From: an uncultured Bacteroidales bacterium
GTDB taxonomy: Bacteria > Bacteroidota > Bacteroidia > Bacteroidales > Paludibacteraceae
DNA length: 64,000 nt
Reading direction: 5' to 3'
Assembly: GCA_900316845.1 (NCBI GenBank)
Contig: ONEG01000007.1
Coordinates: 24,266 to 88,265, forward strand
The position numbers were made by a program, and so were the translations under genes. The notes below the pieces were generated by a model. The model ran no database searches. It saw nothing but the letters and a program-made list of their open reading frames with translations, and was not told the origin of the DNA. Numbering within the stretch: position 1 is the first letter of the stretch; every line of letters starts with the position of its first letter. This document shows positions 52,240-60,151 of this stretch, piece after piece.

Positions 52240-52310
52240 TACTTTTGCGCTCTGTTGATCAAACGCGTCGTAACCCCTCTCGGGCTACATACGTGCGTCA
52301 CGCACGCGTT
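52240..52310 (+). ncRNA. Candidate small structured RNA
   Basis: A -7 element TACTTTTG (52240-52247) faces right into a 120-bp gene-free region. The expected transcript has CGTGCG-TCA-CGCACG (52292-52306) and an alternative pairing of AACGCGT (52262-52268) with ACGCGTT (52304-52310). No family is recognised. It would run antisense toward the rpmF terminator. Confidence 0.3.
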
Positions 52311-52321
52311 AATAATAAATA

Positions 52322-52362
52322 AGGTGAAAAGGCAAAAGGTACATTTCCCTTTCGCCTTTAAC
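52322..52362 (-). terminator. Stem-loop after rpmF
   Basis: AAAGGC.AAAAGG and CCCTTTCGCCTTT pair on either strand. On the minus strand the stem ends in TTTTCACC, 20 bp past the rpmF stop. The sequence is built from AAAGGCGAAAGG units. Confidence 0.55.
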
Positions 52363-52381
52363 CATTAGCCTTTCGCCTTTA

Positions 52382-52564
52382 TCAAGCCTCTGCCTGCTCG
52401 ATTGCCAGTTTACCACGGTAGTAACCGCAGCTCGGGCAAACGGTGTGGTAGATGTGCAGTGCTCCGCAGTTCGGGCATGTTGCCAGTGTCGGAGCTTTTA
52501 CTACGTCATGCGTACGACGTTTCGCTTGTCTGGTGTGGCTTTGTCTTCTTTTTGGATGTGCCAT
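52382..52564 (-). CDS. rpmF: Ribosomal protein bL32
   Basis: The 60-residue protein matches L32: MAHPKRRQSHTRQAKRRTHD at the start and a zinc-finger with CPNC and CPSC. It is a component of the large ribosomal subunit. It follows a DUF177 gene, the usual partner, but with an unusually long 152-bp spacer that folds into several hairpins. Confidence 0.97.
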   Translation of the reverse strand: MAHPKRRQSHTRQAKRRTHDVVKAPTLATCPNCGALHIYHTVCPSCGYYRGKLAIEQAEA

Positions 52565-52567
52565 GTC

Positions 52568-52700
52568 GCGTTCGGCAATCGGTGTGCATTGGTTTATACC
52601 GCTCCGCTAAATAAACGGGCAACCGATGCCTCCGCTCTCCCCATCGCAAACACTACGTTGGTTTACGCTGGGGACCCTCTATGCCGATTGAGAGGGTTTA
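52568..52700 (-). ncRNA. Candidate structured leader of rpmF
   Basis: The minus-strand spacer before rpmF can form CCCTCT...AGAGGG, then CCCCAGCGTAAAC paired with GTTTGCGATGGGG, then GTTTAT...ATAAAC inside GCAT...ATGC. CAATCGG and CCGATTG near the two ends can close a multibranched structure. Ribosomal-protein leaders often have this form. No known family is recognised, and the fold was made by eye. Confidence 0.4.
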
Positions 52701-52716
52701 AATTATTAAACGATTC

Positions 52717-53190
52717 TTATTCTATCTCTTCGGGTTCCGGCTCGTCACATAGGTGATCTTGGAGGAGAAGTTCCATTTGCTTGTTGCACTCACCCGCCTG
52801 GTGACAGTGAACGACCGGAATATTTATACTTACTATTTCATACGCGAGCCAAGTCAAATCCAATACATCATTAGAAGCCTTTGGCTCATCATTGAGCGAC
52901 TCGTTCGCGCTCATTTCATCATCGGGAGACGACGTCTCCGAAGCGTCTATTTCAAGGGACATCGGGTCGAGGCACCGGTCACACGTTACAAACACAGTTC
53001 CATGAACTGCTATCGTGAGCCAATAATCCTCCTCCCGGAGATTAAGCACTATCTTGGCTTCCACTTTCCCGCCTAAAACCTCCGTCTTTTCTAACTCCTT
53101 AAAAAAGCCGTCATCCAGCGTTACTTCGAACTCGTGAGTGCCTATTTTCAGGCGCTTCAGATCGATCGTATAGTGGCTTTCCATGCTCAT
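52717..53190 (-). CDS. DUF177 (YceD-like) protein
   Basis: The 157-residue protein fits the YceD family: a beta-rich domain with FVTCDRCLDP (CxxC) and a later C/H pair in VHCHQAGECNKQ. YceD genes are regularly found directly before rpmF and are linked to 23S rRNA or ribosome assembly. It has a promoter about 20 bp upstream and precedes rpmF here. Confidence 0.88.
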   Translation of the reverse strand: MSMESHYTIDLKRLKIGTHEFEVTLDDGFFKELEKTEVLGGKVEAKIVLNLREEDYWLTIAVHGTVFVTCDRCLDPMSLEIDASETSSPDDEMSANESLNDEPKASNDVLDLTWLAYEIVSINIPVVHCHQAGECNKQMELLLQDHLCDEPEPEEIE

Positions 53191-53207
53191 AAGCGCAAAA
53201 TCGGCTG

Positions 53208-53239
53208 CAAAATTACAAAAAATTCTTCACATGACCAAA
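53208..53239 (-). promoter_or_regulatory. Bacteroidota-type promoter for DUF177-rpmF
   Basis: Minus-strand -7 element TAATTTTG (53208-53215). The -33 region is TTTGGTCATGTG, weaker than in other promoters. Confidence 0.5.
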
Positions 53240-53256
53240 TATTTTTGCGTTTTTCT

Positions 53257-53373
53257 TGCATTTTTAAGAAAAAAGCAGTACTTTTTGCACCGCAGTCCCG
53301 GTAATTCCTCTCCCGGATATGACGCTGATGATGGCATAATCGTACGAAGTTAAGAATCCGTTTTTTTTGTCTC
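53257..53373 (+). ncRNA. Possible small RNA between divergent promoters
   Basis: TTGCATTTTT (53257-53266) and TACTTTTTG (53279-53287) resemble a promoter with one extra base. A gene-free stretch of about 75 bp follows and ends in eight T (53361-53368). CGGAT (53314-53318) can pair with ATCCG (53356-53360) just before the T-run. No open frame is present. Low confidence. Confidence 0.3.
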
Positions 53374-53392
53374 GCAGCAAATGTGATACACA

Positions 53393-53421
53393 AACCGCCT
53401 CGCTAACTAAGCGGGGCGGTT
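53393..53421 (-). terminator. Strong stem-loop after the type III R-M genes
   Basis: AACCGCCTCGCT and AGCGGGGCGGTT form a 12-bp stem (one G-T pair) with loop AACTA. It is 44 bp past the res stop. The U-run is weak, so termination is likely but not certain. Confidence 0.55.
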
Positions 53422-53464
53422 GGGTTTACTCCATCGGTTTAATCATCCTTTCAATGAAGGAAAT

Positions 53465-56143
53465 TTAGAAGAAATCCGGATCTGTTGTATAGCCTGTAAT
53501 TTCTTTAAATTGAGTCTTGAAGTTTTCTATTTTCTTTGGTACATTAGGATCTCTATTAAAGAACGGCAGACCATAGATATTGAATTTCTCGCCTTTTAAG
53601 CAGAACTCACCGATATCCGCTCCTTGGATTTTGTTGAGAAAATCTTCCTTCCACTGGTCGTTTGCCAATAAGTGTGTTCCTTTCGGCTCTATGAAGATTT
53701 GCAAGTTGTCGTAGTCTTCGCCATCTTTGCGGCGCAAGAACAGCACAAAGTCCGGTGCAAAGGCTCTACCATCCTCAAAATTATAGATCTTAAAGTCCAA
53801 CTCATTGCGCACAAGCCATACTTCTTCGCTGTATTTCTCGCGCAGTTTGGCGTAGATATCATCAATATATTTCACCAATTCTTTTTCCTCAGAGGTACCA
53901 AAACAATCGGTATAAGCGTACCAATCTTTCTCACTTAGATTCAAATGGTAACCGGTATTATAGGGATTGTTCATTGACTTACCAATTTGCTCATTGCTAT
54001 GCGTATTCTCAAAACGCAGTTTATGGTCGCGGAATATCAACTTCACGGCAGCGGGCTTGAATTCCGTTGTACCTTTGTATTGTTTCTCCTGTGTGGATAA
54101 CTGCGGCACTATTTGCCGGAGTACCTCAGCAGCAATATAGAGTTTGTTTTTCTGGCTCATTTTGCCCGGTTCTATCTCATCCGAGGCACCTATTACTACA
54201 AACTGAATATGGCTCAAGTATCGGGCATCCTTCATAAACATCTGGATAGATGTCAGCGATGGGAATAGACGATGCAGTTTGTCGAAATGCAGTTCCGAGA
54301 AGCGGTTAATTGCCGTCCGCACTACATTTTCGCCTAAGTCCGAGAACTTCAGTTGTTGGCGACTTTGTGCTGTCAATTCAGCTGAGGTATAACGCCCGAA
54401 GATATCACCGGATTTTTGTTGCCCGGTCGGCATAGTTACTTCATAGCGTTTATTGCGGATGGCGTCACTCAGACCGTCCACATTCTTTTCTTCCGGTTTT
54501 ATTTCGCGCTGTTCGTTTGTGAAGATAATTCCTTTTTGATACAAGCGCGATTGTTTGAATTCCTCTTTTAGATTCTCGTCCACCTCCACATATTGCTCGG
54601 CAATGATACCTGTCTCCACTAAAGCAGAGTGCAACTCTTGTATATATCGCGGATTATGCTGGCTATGATAGTGCAATTTCTCTATGACACGCAGCGGATT
54701 ATCCATATCATCGTCATACTTACGCACGCCATTCTTGCCGGACTTATTCGGGTCTTCAAAGGCGTAATAACGTGCGCCACGACCGATAAGTTGCGCTTCT
54801 TGCATGGTAGTCTTTCCGGGCTTATTGCCTTTCGCGTCACGCGTATCATACAGGCGCACAATATCAAACAGGTTGAGCACATCCCATCCTTCGTTGAGCA
54901 TATCTACCGCAAAGACCGCACGGTAATCATTATTCGGGGACTCCAAAGAATTGAGGTGTTGCTGTTTTTCAGGTGTGATATTATTGCCATCTACCAAGAG
55001 CAAGCGTTCCTCACAGAAATCCTCTTGTAACTCCAAAATCAGGTTCTCATCCGTAATGCCGTGTTCTTCAAAATAGCGGAAAGCGGCTTGCAAATCATCA
55101 CACGCCAAGCCTCGCAGGAAAGCAATCTTATCTGCCTTGAGGTGCGAGATGGCCTCTACGAAAATCTGCAAGAAAGCGTTATTATCTTTAATGGTCTTGG
55201 ATTTGAACATGACTACCGGCTTGCGGTTGAGACCCAGTGTTGCAAAGAGTTTGCGTTTGTACTGGCTCATTACCACCGCTTGCAAGGCTCTGTCTATTGG
55301 TGCAAGGTCGGCTTCCACCACTTCTATATCTTTGGAATACCCATCCTCACGGAAACGTTTGAGCGGATAATCAAAGATGATTTTGTCGTAGTATTTCTCA
55401 GCGATGAAAGGATTTGTGAGGTCAGCCGTTGCCGTGAACTCTAACAGCATATTCTTCTCGTTGCTTTGGAAGATACGCATAACCGTCTGTTCCCAGTTGG
55501 TCGTTTCCTCGTTCGCTTCGCCCACATTGAAATTGATGGTCGTTTGCTTTCCTCCGTCGCGTGTCTCGGAATTGATGTGATGCGCTTCGTCCGCAATCAA
55601 CACTACTTGTTGCTCCGCAAAATCATCTATCGTCACGCTGTTCTCGCGTGGATTATTTAGTGTCGTGTGCAAGCCTTGAATGGTAGTAAGGCAGAAATTG
55701 ATACAATCGGGATTAGCGCCTTGGAAATTCTCCACTTCGTTGATCTCTACTTGCTTGCCGTTGATCTCTATCTTCTTGGCAAATAGGTACTTATCCGAAG
55801 CGGGATTCAGGAAGTTATCCCGCGTCTTTTCCACAATGTTTGTACTATCCACGAAGAAAAGGAAATTGCGGTAACCTTGTTCGTACAGATAGAGCATTGC
55901 GCCTGCCATGACTAACGTTTTACCGGAACCGGTTGCCATGTGGAAGAGCAAATGCGGACGCATAGGCTTTCCTTCAAACGGCTCGCTGATAAAGGTAGTG
56001 AAATAACGGAAACATTCGTCCTGATACGGGCGAAGCGTGCGCGACAGCGAGGTATAGAAATACTGCGGCAACTCTACGCGGTCAAGGTAACGCTTGCCGA
56101 ACTCCTCTACCAATCGTTCTTGTAGTTTCTTATCTGCGGGCAT
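53465..56143 (-). CDS. res: Type III restriction enzyme, Res subunit
   Basis: The 892-residue protein is the ATP-driven restriction subunit. It has Walker A HMATGSGKT (about residue 70), the DEAH-box VLIADEAHHINSETR, helicase motifs including QLIGRGARYYAF, and a C-terminal PD-(D/E)xK nuclease pattern with APDFVLFLRR and IFIEPKGTH. It cuts DNA when two unmethylated sites meet in opposite orientation, together with Mod. The start overlaps the mod stop by 14 bp. The gene is intact. Confidence 0.93.
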   Translation of the reverse strand: MPADKKLQERLVEEFGKRYLDRVELPQYFYTSLSRTLRPYQDECFRYFTTFISEPFEGKPMRPHLLFHMATGSGKTLVMAGAMLYLYEQGYRNFLFFVDSTNIVEKTRDNFLNPASDKYLFAKKIEINGKQVEINEVENFQGANPDCINFCLTTIQGLHTTLNNPRENSVTIDDFAEQQVVLIADEAHHINSETRDGGKQTTINFNVGEANEETTNWEQTVMRIFQSNEKNMLLEFTATADLTNPFIAEKYYDKIIFDYPLKRFREDGYSKDIEVVEADLAPIDRALQAVVMSQYKRKLFATLGLNRKPVVMFKSKTIKDNNAFLQIFVEAISHLKADKIAFLRGLACDDLQAAFRYFEEHGITDENLILELQEDFCEERLLLVDGNNITPEKQQHLNSLESPNNDYRAVFAVDMLNEGWDVLNLFDIVRLYDTRDAKGNKPGKTTMQEAQLIGRGARYYAFEDPNKSGKNGVRKYDDDMDNPLRVIEKLHYHSQHNPRYIQELHSALVETGIIAEQYVEVDENLKEEFKQSRLYQKGIIFTNEQREIKPEEKNVDGLSDAIRNKRYEVTMPTGQQKSGDIFGRYTSAELTAQSRQQLKFSDLGENVVRTAINRFSELHFDKLHRLFPSLTSIQMFMKDARYLSHIQFVVIGASDEIEPGKMSQKNKLYIAAEVLRQIVPQLSTQEKQYKGTTEFKPAAVKLIFRDHKLRFENTHSNEQIGKSMNNPYNTGYHLNLSEKDWYAYTDCFGTSEEKELVKYIDDIYAKLREKYSEEVWLVRNELDFKIYNFEDGRAFAPDFVLFLRRKDGEDYDNLQIFIEPKGTHLLANDQWKEDFLNKIQGADIGEFCLKGEKFNIYGLPFFNRDPNVPKKIENFKTQFKEITGYTTDPDFF

Positions 56144-58085
56144 AGAACTGACGAGTTAAGAGTTTGTCATTTTCCGTGAGCGTAAAGTGGGTATCATCAA
56201 TATCTGCAAACGGAATATAGAGCATATTCTTGTCGAGGCACTCAATTAAGAAACGCTTTTGGTCGTCTAAGGAAAGATCGTTGAAATCTTCCGCGTGCTC
56301 GTTGAATATCTTCGGCGATACCTTATAAGACAAGAAGCCTTTTTCTTGCAACTGCTGCCACATTTCTTGCAGCTTAAAAGGTTCTGTAGCCGCCATTATT
56401 TTCTCCACTAACTGCTGATTTGCTTGTGCTAATTCGCAATAAACAAAGGAATTATGCGCATACTTGTCGCCATCCAACAATCCCGGATTTTGCGGATTCC
56501 ATCCAACAGATTTAGAGCATCCCCCTTGTTCACCTTCTATAACCATTTGCAATCTTTTAGCTATAATATCCTTAATGTAGTCCATTTGTTCTACACCAAC
56601 ATATCGTCTGTTCATTTTGTGAGCAACAGATGCGGTTGTTCCACTACCCAAATGAAAATCCAAAACAATATCTCCTTCGGCAGATGCAATTTCAATAAGT
56701 CTTTGAATCAAAAATTCAGATTTGGGGTAGTCAAATACTTTATCTCCAAATAGTTGTTGCAAGTGCTCTTGAGCACGGTCATTAATAATCGCTGAATCTA
56801 TGATGAAGGTTTGCGTTTTCTGCCCTTTTGTCTTTCCCTCTTTAACTAAATAATCTTTTACATATATATCGTACTCATCTTGAGAGTTTTTTTTGCAAAC
56901 AAGTAATTCAGTGTTGTTTTCTACATTGCTTCTTTGCCATCTCCATCTTCCTTCTGTACCATCTGTCTTTATCGGAAATATTTCTATGTCGCTTTCCGAA
57001 GATTTATTAATGGAGATTTTGTTAGAGGTTTCATTATAATATATTGGATAATACATATTAGGCCGATCTTCCCTCCGAGAAGCATTTCCTGATTTGCGGA
57101 GGGATAGTAATCTGTACACATCTTCGGAGTTGTTATCCTCTTTTATTCCGAAATTGTAAAAAGTTGCCATATCCTCTTTCCTAGAATAACACAAAATGTA
57201 TTCGTGCGATTTAGCAATAGGATAAGCCGATTCTTGTCTTCCTCGTGGATTCATTAAGGGAATTATGCAAGCAACAAAGTTCTTCCTTCCAAATATCTGA
57301 TCTAGTAATACCTTCAAATATGCCTGCTCGTTATCATCGCATTGTACAAATAGAACTCCATCATTCCTCAGCAATTCTTTCGCAACCTCCAAGCGGTTCT
57401 TCATAAAAGTCAGCCATGTGGAATGGTTGAAACTATCATTATAACCGAAACTATCGTTGCCTGTATTGTACGGTGGATCAATATAGATTAGTTTTACGCT
57501 ATTACGGAAACGCTCGCGGAGAGAATAAAGCGCAAGCAGGTTGTTTCCTTTGATGATGAGGTTATCGTCCGGACGCAGTTCAGTCGCTTCGTGCTCGCCT
57601 TTGCTGTCATAGCGTCGGAAATGGCATAGTGCTTTGGGTTCGGTCAGGCGGTTTATCTCGTCCGGCGCAAGCGTCTCATTCCAGAAAATCTCTTGGCGTT
57701 TGGCATCTTCTTTCGTCTGCCCGCCTTCCAACATACAATCTTTGTACGGCCACGAGAGAACCACCTCACGACTTTCGCTCAAGAACTCACCATTCTCATT
57801 TGTAAGACCCACTTTGTTCTTAAACGCGGTATAGGAATCCGGCAAGAACTGCTTGTTCATCACAAAGCGTTGGAACTTCACTTTGTCGAACACCAACAGC
57901 CCATCGACCTCTGAGAAGAACTGCTTTTTCAGTTTCTCGTCGGCTAACAGGTAATGCAGCAGTTTCGGATCAAGCGCCAAAGCTGCTTCCACGACATTAT
58001 TCTTCAGCAAATGACCATCTTCCGTACAAAATCGGCTGTCCATGCGAAGCACTACTTGCTCCAGATGATTGAAAAGATTTTCCAT
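56130..58085 (-). CDS. mod: Type III DNA (adenine-N6) methyltransferase, Mod subunit
   Basis: The 651-residue protein has catalytic motif IV DPPYNTGNDSF (near residue 203) before motif I DFHLGSGTTAS (near residue 477), the order seen in type III Mod enzymes. The target-recognition region lies between them. It is visibly more AT-rich than the flanks (about 56540-57370), which suggests that it was exchanged by recombination. The start at 58085 (MENLFNHLEQVVLRMD) is chosen because the upstream frame overlaps a structured leader. No simple repeat for phase variation is seen in the gene. Confidence 0.93.
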   Translation of the reverse strand: MENLFNHLEQVVLRMDSRFCTEDGHLLKNNVVEAALALDPKLLHYLLADEKLKKQFFSEVDGLLVFDKVKFQRFVMNKQFLPDSYTAFKNKVGLTNENGEFLSESREVVLSWPYKDCMLEGGQTKEDAKRQEIFWNETLAPDEINRLTEPKALCHFRRYDSKGEHEATELRPDDNLIIKGNNLLALYSLRERFRNSVKLIYIDPPYNTGNDSFGYNDSFNHSTWLTFMKNRLEVAKELLRNDGVLFVQCDDNEQAYLKVLLDQIFGRKNFVACIIPLMNPRGRQESAYPIAKSHEYILCYSRKEDMATFYNFGIKEDNNSEDVYRLLSLRKSGNASRREDRPNMYYPIYYNETSNKISINKSSESDIEIFPIKTDGTEGRWRWQRSNVENNTELLVCKKNSQDEYDIYVKDYLVKEGKTKGQKTQTFIIDSAIINDRAQEHLQQLFGDKVFDYPKSEFLIQRLIEIASAEGDIVLDFHLGSGTTASVAHKMNRRYVGVEQMDYIKDIIAKRLQMVIEGEQGGCSKSVGWNPQNPGLLDGDKYAHNSFVYCELAQANQQLVEKIMAATEPFKLQEMWQQLQEKGFLSYKVSPKIFNEHAEDFNDLSLDDQKRFLIECLDKNMLYIPFADIDDTHFTLTENDKLLTRQFYARR

Positions 58086-58384
58086 GCAAAAAGCGTGAAT
58101 TATTCGCTCTGCGCTTATACAATTTCTGTGGGCTCCGCCAAGAACCTGTGTACGATATATAAGCACGAATAATCCACGCCGAAAACGTGAACTTTCAACT
58201 TGCTTATTCTCTCGTACGTAAAAATTTGGCGGATTTTACAGAAATGAGAATAAGAGCAAAAGCTCTGTTAATTAATTTATTTAAATATGTTATTGCGCAA
58301 CGCTTTGCGCGGTTTATTTCAATTTATTCTATGTACTCACTTTTTACGCTGCTGAGCTCAGCGGGATTGGTTATGCACCCAAAT
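58086..58384 (-). promoter_or_regulatory. About 300-nt structured 5' leader of mod
   Basis: Between the promoter and the mod start there is no gene. In minus-strand order the leader has GCTGAGCTCAGC (58351-58362), GCGCAA-AGCG-TTGCGC (58295-58310), AGAGC-TTTT-GCTCT (58253-58266), and a nested long-range stem. That stem pairs 58163-58179 with 58093-58107 (14 positions, one mismatch), with GCTTATA/TATAAGC inside. The last stem ends 7 nt before the start codon, well placed to control translation. Confidence 0.5.
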
Positions 58385-58389
58385 CGGGT

Positions 58390-58421
58390 GCAAAGATACT
58401 GCTTTTTTTTGACATATGCAA
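58390..58421 (-). promoter_or_regulatory. Bacteroidota-type promoter for mod-res
   Basis: Minus-strand TTGCATATGTC (58410-58420) and TATCTTTG (58390-58397), one of the best matches in the window. Confidence 0.7.
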
Positions 58422-58439
58422 GTTTTTGAGCAGAAATAT

Positions 58440-58503
58440 GCCGGAATACGCCAATTTTAGGCAGGAATAGGCAGATTTAGGCATAGATAGGCAAAATAGA
58501 TAG
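58440..58503. repeat. TAGGCA-type short repeats
   Basis: Units such as TTTAGGCAGGAATAGGCAGA repeat irregularly. Similar TAGGC units lie at 14170-14210 beside the other primase-related remnant. Confidence 0.6.
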
Positions 58504-58556
58504 AGGCAAAGGACGAACAGATATTTTTGTGTGAATGTGTGAATCTGTGAATGATA

Positions 58557-58586
58557 CTCGGATGACATCCGAGGCAATAGACGATG
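58557..58586. repeat. Hairpin-plus-tail element, copy C
   Basis: Stem CTCGGAT/ATCCGAG (58557-58573), loop GAC, tail GCAATAGACGATG. Confidence 0.8.
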
Positions 58587-58589
58587 AAA

Positions 58590-58618
58590 TAAAAAACGAC
58601 CGCGTGATGCGGCCGTTT
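58590..58618 (-). terminator. Intrinsic terminator after the DUF3987 gene
   Basis: AAACG.CCGC-GTGAT-GCGG.CGTTT is followed on the minus strand by six T. It lies between hairpin elements C and D. Confidence 0.75.
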
Positions 58619-58621
58619 GAT

Positions 58622-58653
58622 GTGCGGATACAATCCACACGCAATAGACAAAG
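58622..58653. repeat. Hairpin-plus-tail element, copy D
   Basis: Stem GTGCGGAT/ATCCACAC (58622-58640, one mismatch), tail GCAATAGACAAAG. The tail begins 2 nt after the DUF3987 stop codon on the minus strand. Confidence 0.75.
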
Positions 58654-58655
58654 TA

Positions 58656-60110
58656 TTATAACTTCTTGTACTTAGCTTCGCCGATTTGCTCGATCTTGTG
58701 GTTGGTGCGCCAGCGGTTAAGGACCATACAGATGGCATTGTTCTTGACCGATTGACCTTTACGGGCACGGAGTTTGATGAGATCGGCAGTACTAAACTCC
58801 GCGGGCAGTAATGCCAGGAGAGAAGCGGCTGAACCTCTTTCGCCGGAGAGCACTTCGAGTGCGCCGGAAAGTTCTTGCTCCATCTGTTCGCCCCAGAGTT
58901 CCATCTGATTGCGGAACACATATTCGGCAACCCATTCCGCGAACTGACCTACAGTCTTGGTGAACTTGCGGTTTTCAAGGAGATAGCAGAGCATACCTGC
59001 GCGGAAGCCGATAACACCGGCACGACGGCGAAGCGTATCCATAGCGTGAGAGTCTGCGTCGATGGCTTGTTGGCGCTTGGCTTCGAGCCAGTTGGCAATA
59101 ACCGTGTTCAGTTGCGGACAAACGAGTGTGCCTTGTTCGGCATCGAGACGACGCGCCCAACGGATGATCTCCTCTTTCTCCGCTTCCGTATAGGGAGCGA
59201 AAACGGGAATTTCGGTAAACGAAGTGTCGGGCAGTTGCGCGAAACAAACACGTGTTGCAAGACCGTTTTCGAGGTCTTTGAAGAACCGCTTCATAGAGTT
59301 GGGTGTGCCGGTAAGAAGCAAGTTGTAATAGACCTTGATATGCGCATTAAAACTGGAATCGGACATGTAGGCTTGACCATATTCGGCATTGTCGAACGCA
59401 AGACGATAGATGTCGGATTTCTGACTCCAGACACCTGCACGTTCGGACTTGACCAGTGTGTCCATTTCCTCGCCGATACCGATGAGGTGTTTGCCTTCTG
59501 CGTAGGTTAGCAGTTGGAGCAACTTGGCAATCGAAATGGCTACGCCATTGTTACGCGGACAAGCGTGCGGGTCTTCAGGTTGGTTCTTGCTGTTCTTCGA
59601 GGCACGGAGTTTCTCCTTGTACGATTGCTCTTTCTCGCGCTCGATGGCATCTTGCTCGTTGATCGGAGTGAGCAGCAGATCCAGCGGTTTGCGGATAAAG
59701 GACTTACCGGATGCGGCAGGTGCGGTGATACACGAGAAGAAGGACAGCGATTGCTCTTGGCGGTCGAGGTACTCGAAGCGGATGCGTGTTGCCAAAGTGC
59801 CGAGGACAGGAAGCGAAGCAATGATCATCGCAGCACGATAGTCTTCGGGCAAGCGGCGGCATACCAGTTTGAGCAGACGCGGCAGTTCGGGCAAAGGCAA
59901 CGCCGTAGATTTCTCCAGTGGTGATTGTTCGTCCAGATGCGCTTCCTTCTCGCAAATGGCGATTGCCGATTGGAGCACCATGGGTTTCTGCGACTTACGC
60001 GGACGACCGATGGCGGAAGCGATGGCGCTGCGTCGTTCGGCTTCGGACAGACCAAAATCCGGCAAGATACGAAGCAAGAGATCGGCATTGAAATCGGTGA
60101 TGTACCGCAT
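58656..60110 (-). CDS. DUF3987-family primase-helicase-like protein of a mobile element
   Basis: The 484-residue protein matches DUF3987, the ATPase part of Bacteroidota mobile-element primase-helicases. The segment LPVLGTLATRIRFEYLDRQE precedes a Walker-A-like APAASGKSF, and later IGIGEEMDTLVKSER, FDNAEYGQ and LLTGTPNSMKRFF are family-like. It follows the VirE_N gene after 41 bp. The two are often one protein and here are split. A lone tail domain of similar proteins lies at 14406-14639. The gene ends at hairpin element D and a terminator. Confidence 0.82.
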   Translation of the reverse strand: MRYITDFNADLLLRILPDFGLSEAERRSAIASAIGRPRKSQKPMVLQSAIAICEKEAHLDEQSPLEKSTALPLPELPRLLKLVCRRLPEDYRAAMIIASLPVLGTLATRIRFEYLDRQEQSLSFFSCITAPAASGKSFIRKPLDLLLTPINEQDAIEREKEQSYKEKLRASKNSKNQPEDPHACPRNNGVAISIAKLLQLLTYAEGKHLIGIGEEMDTLVKSERAGVWSQKSDIYRLAFDNAEYGQAYMSDSSFNAHIKVYYNLLLTGTPNSMKRFFKDLENGLATRVCFAQLPDTSFTEIPVFAPYTEAEKEEIIRWARRLDAEQGTLVCPQLNTVIANWLEAKRQQAIDADSHAMDTLRRRAGVIGFRAGMLCYLLENRKFTKTVGQFAEWVAEYVFRNQMELWGEQMEQELSGALEVLSGERGSAASLLALLPAEFSTADLIKLRARKGQSVKNNAICMVLNRWRTNHKIEQIGEAKYKKL

Positions 60111-60151
60111 GTACGTGGAGAGCGAGAAATAGACCGTGTTGCGCTCGCCTA

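Noticed and set aside
58187-58429. 80-codon open frame opposite the mod leader
   Set aside because: It covers the leader stems and the promoter of mod, and its composition is not protein-like.
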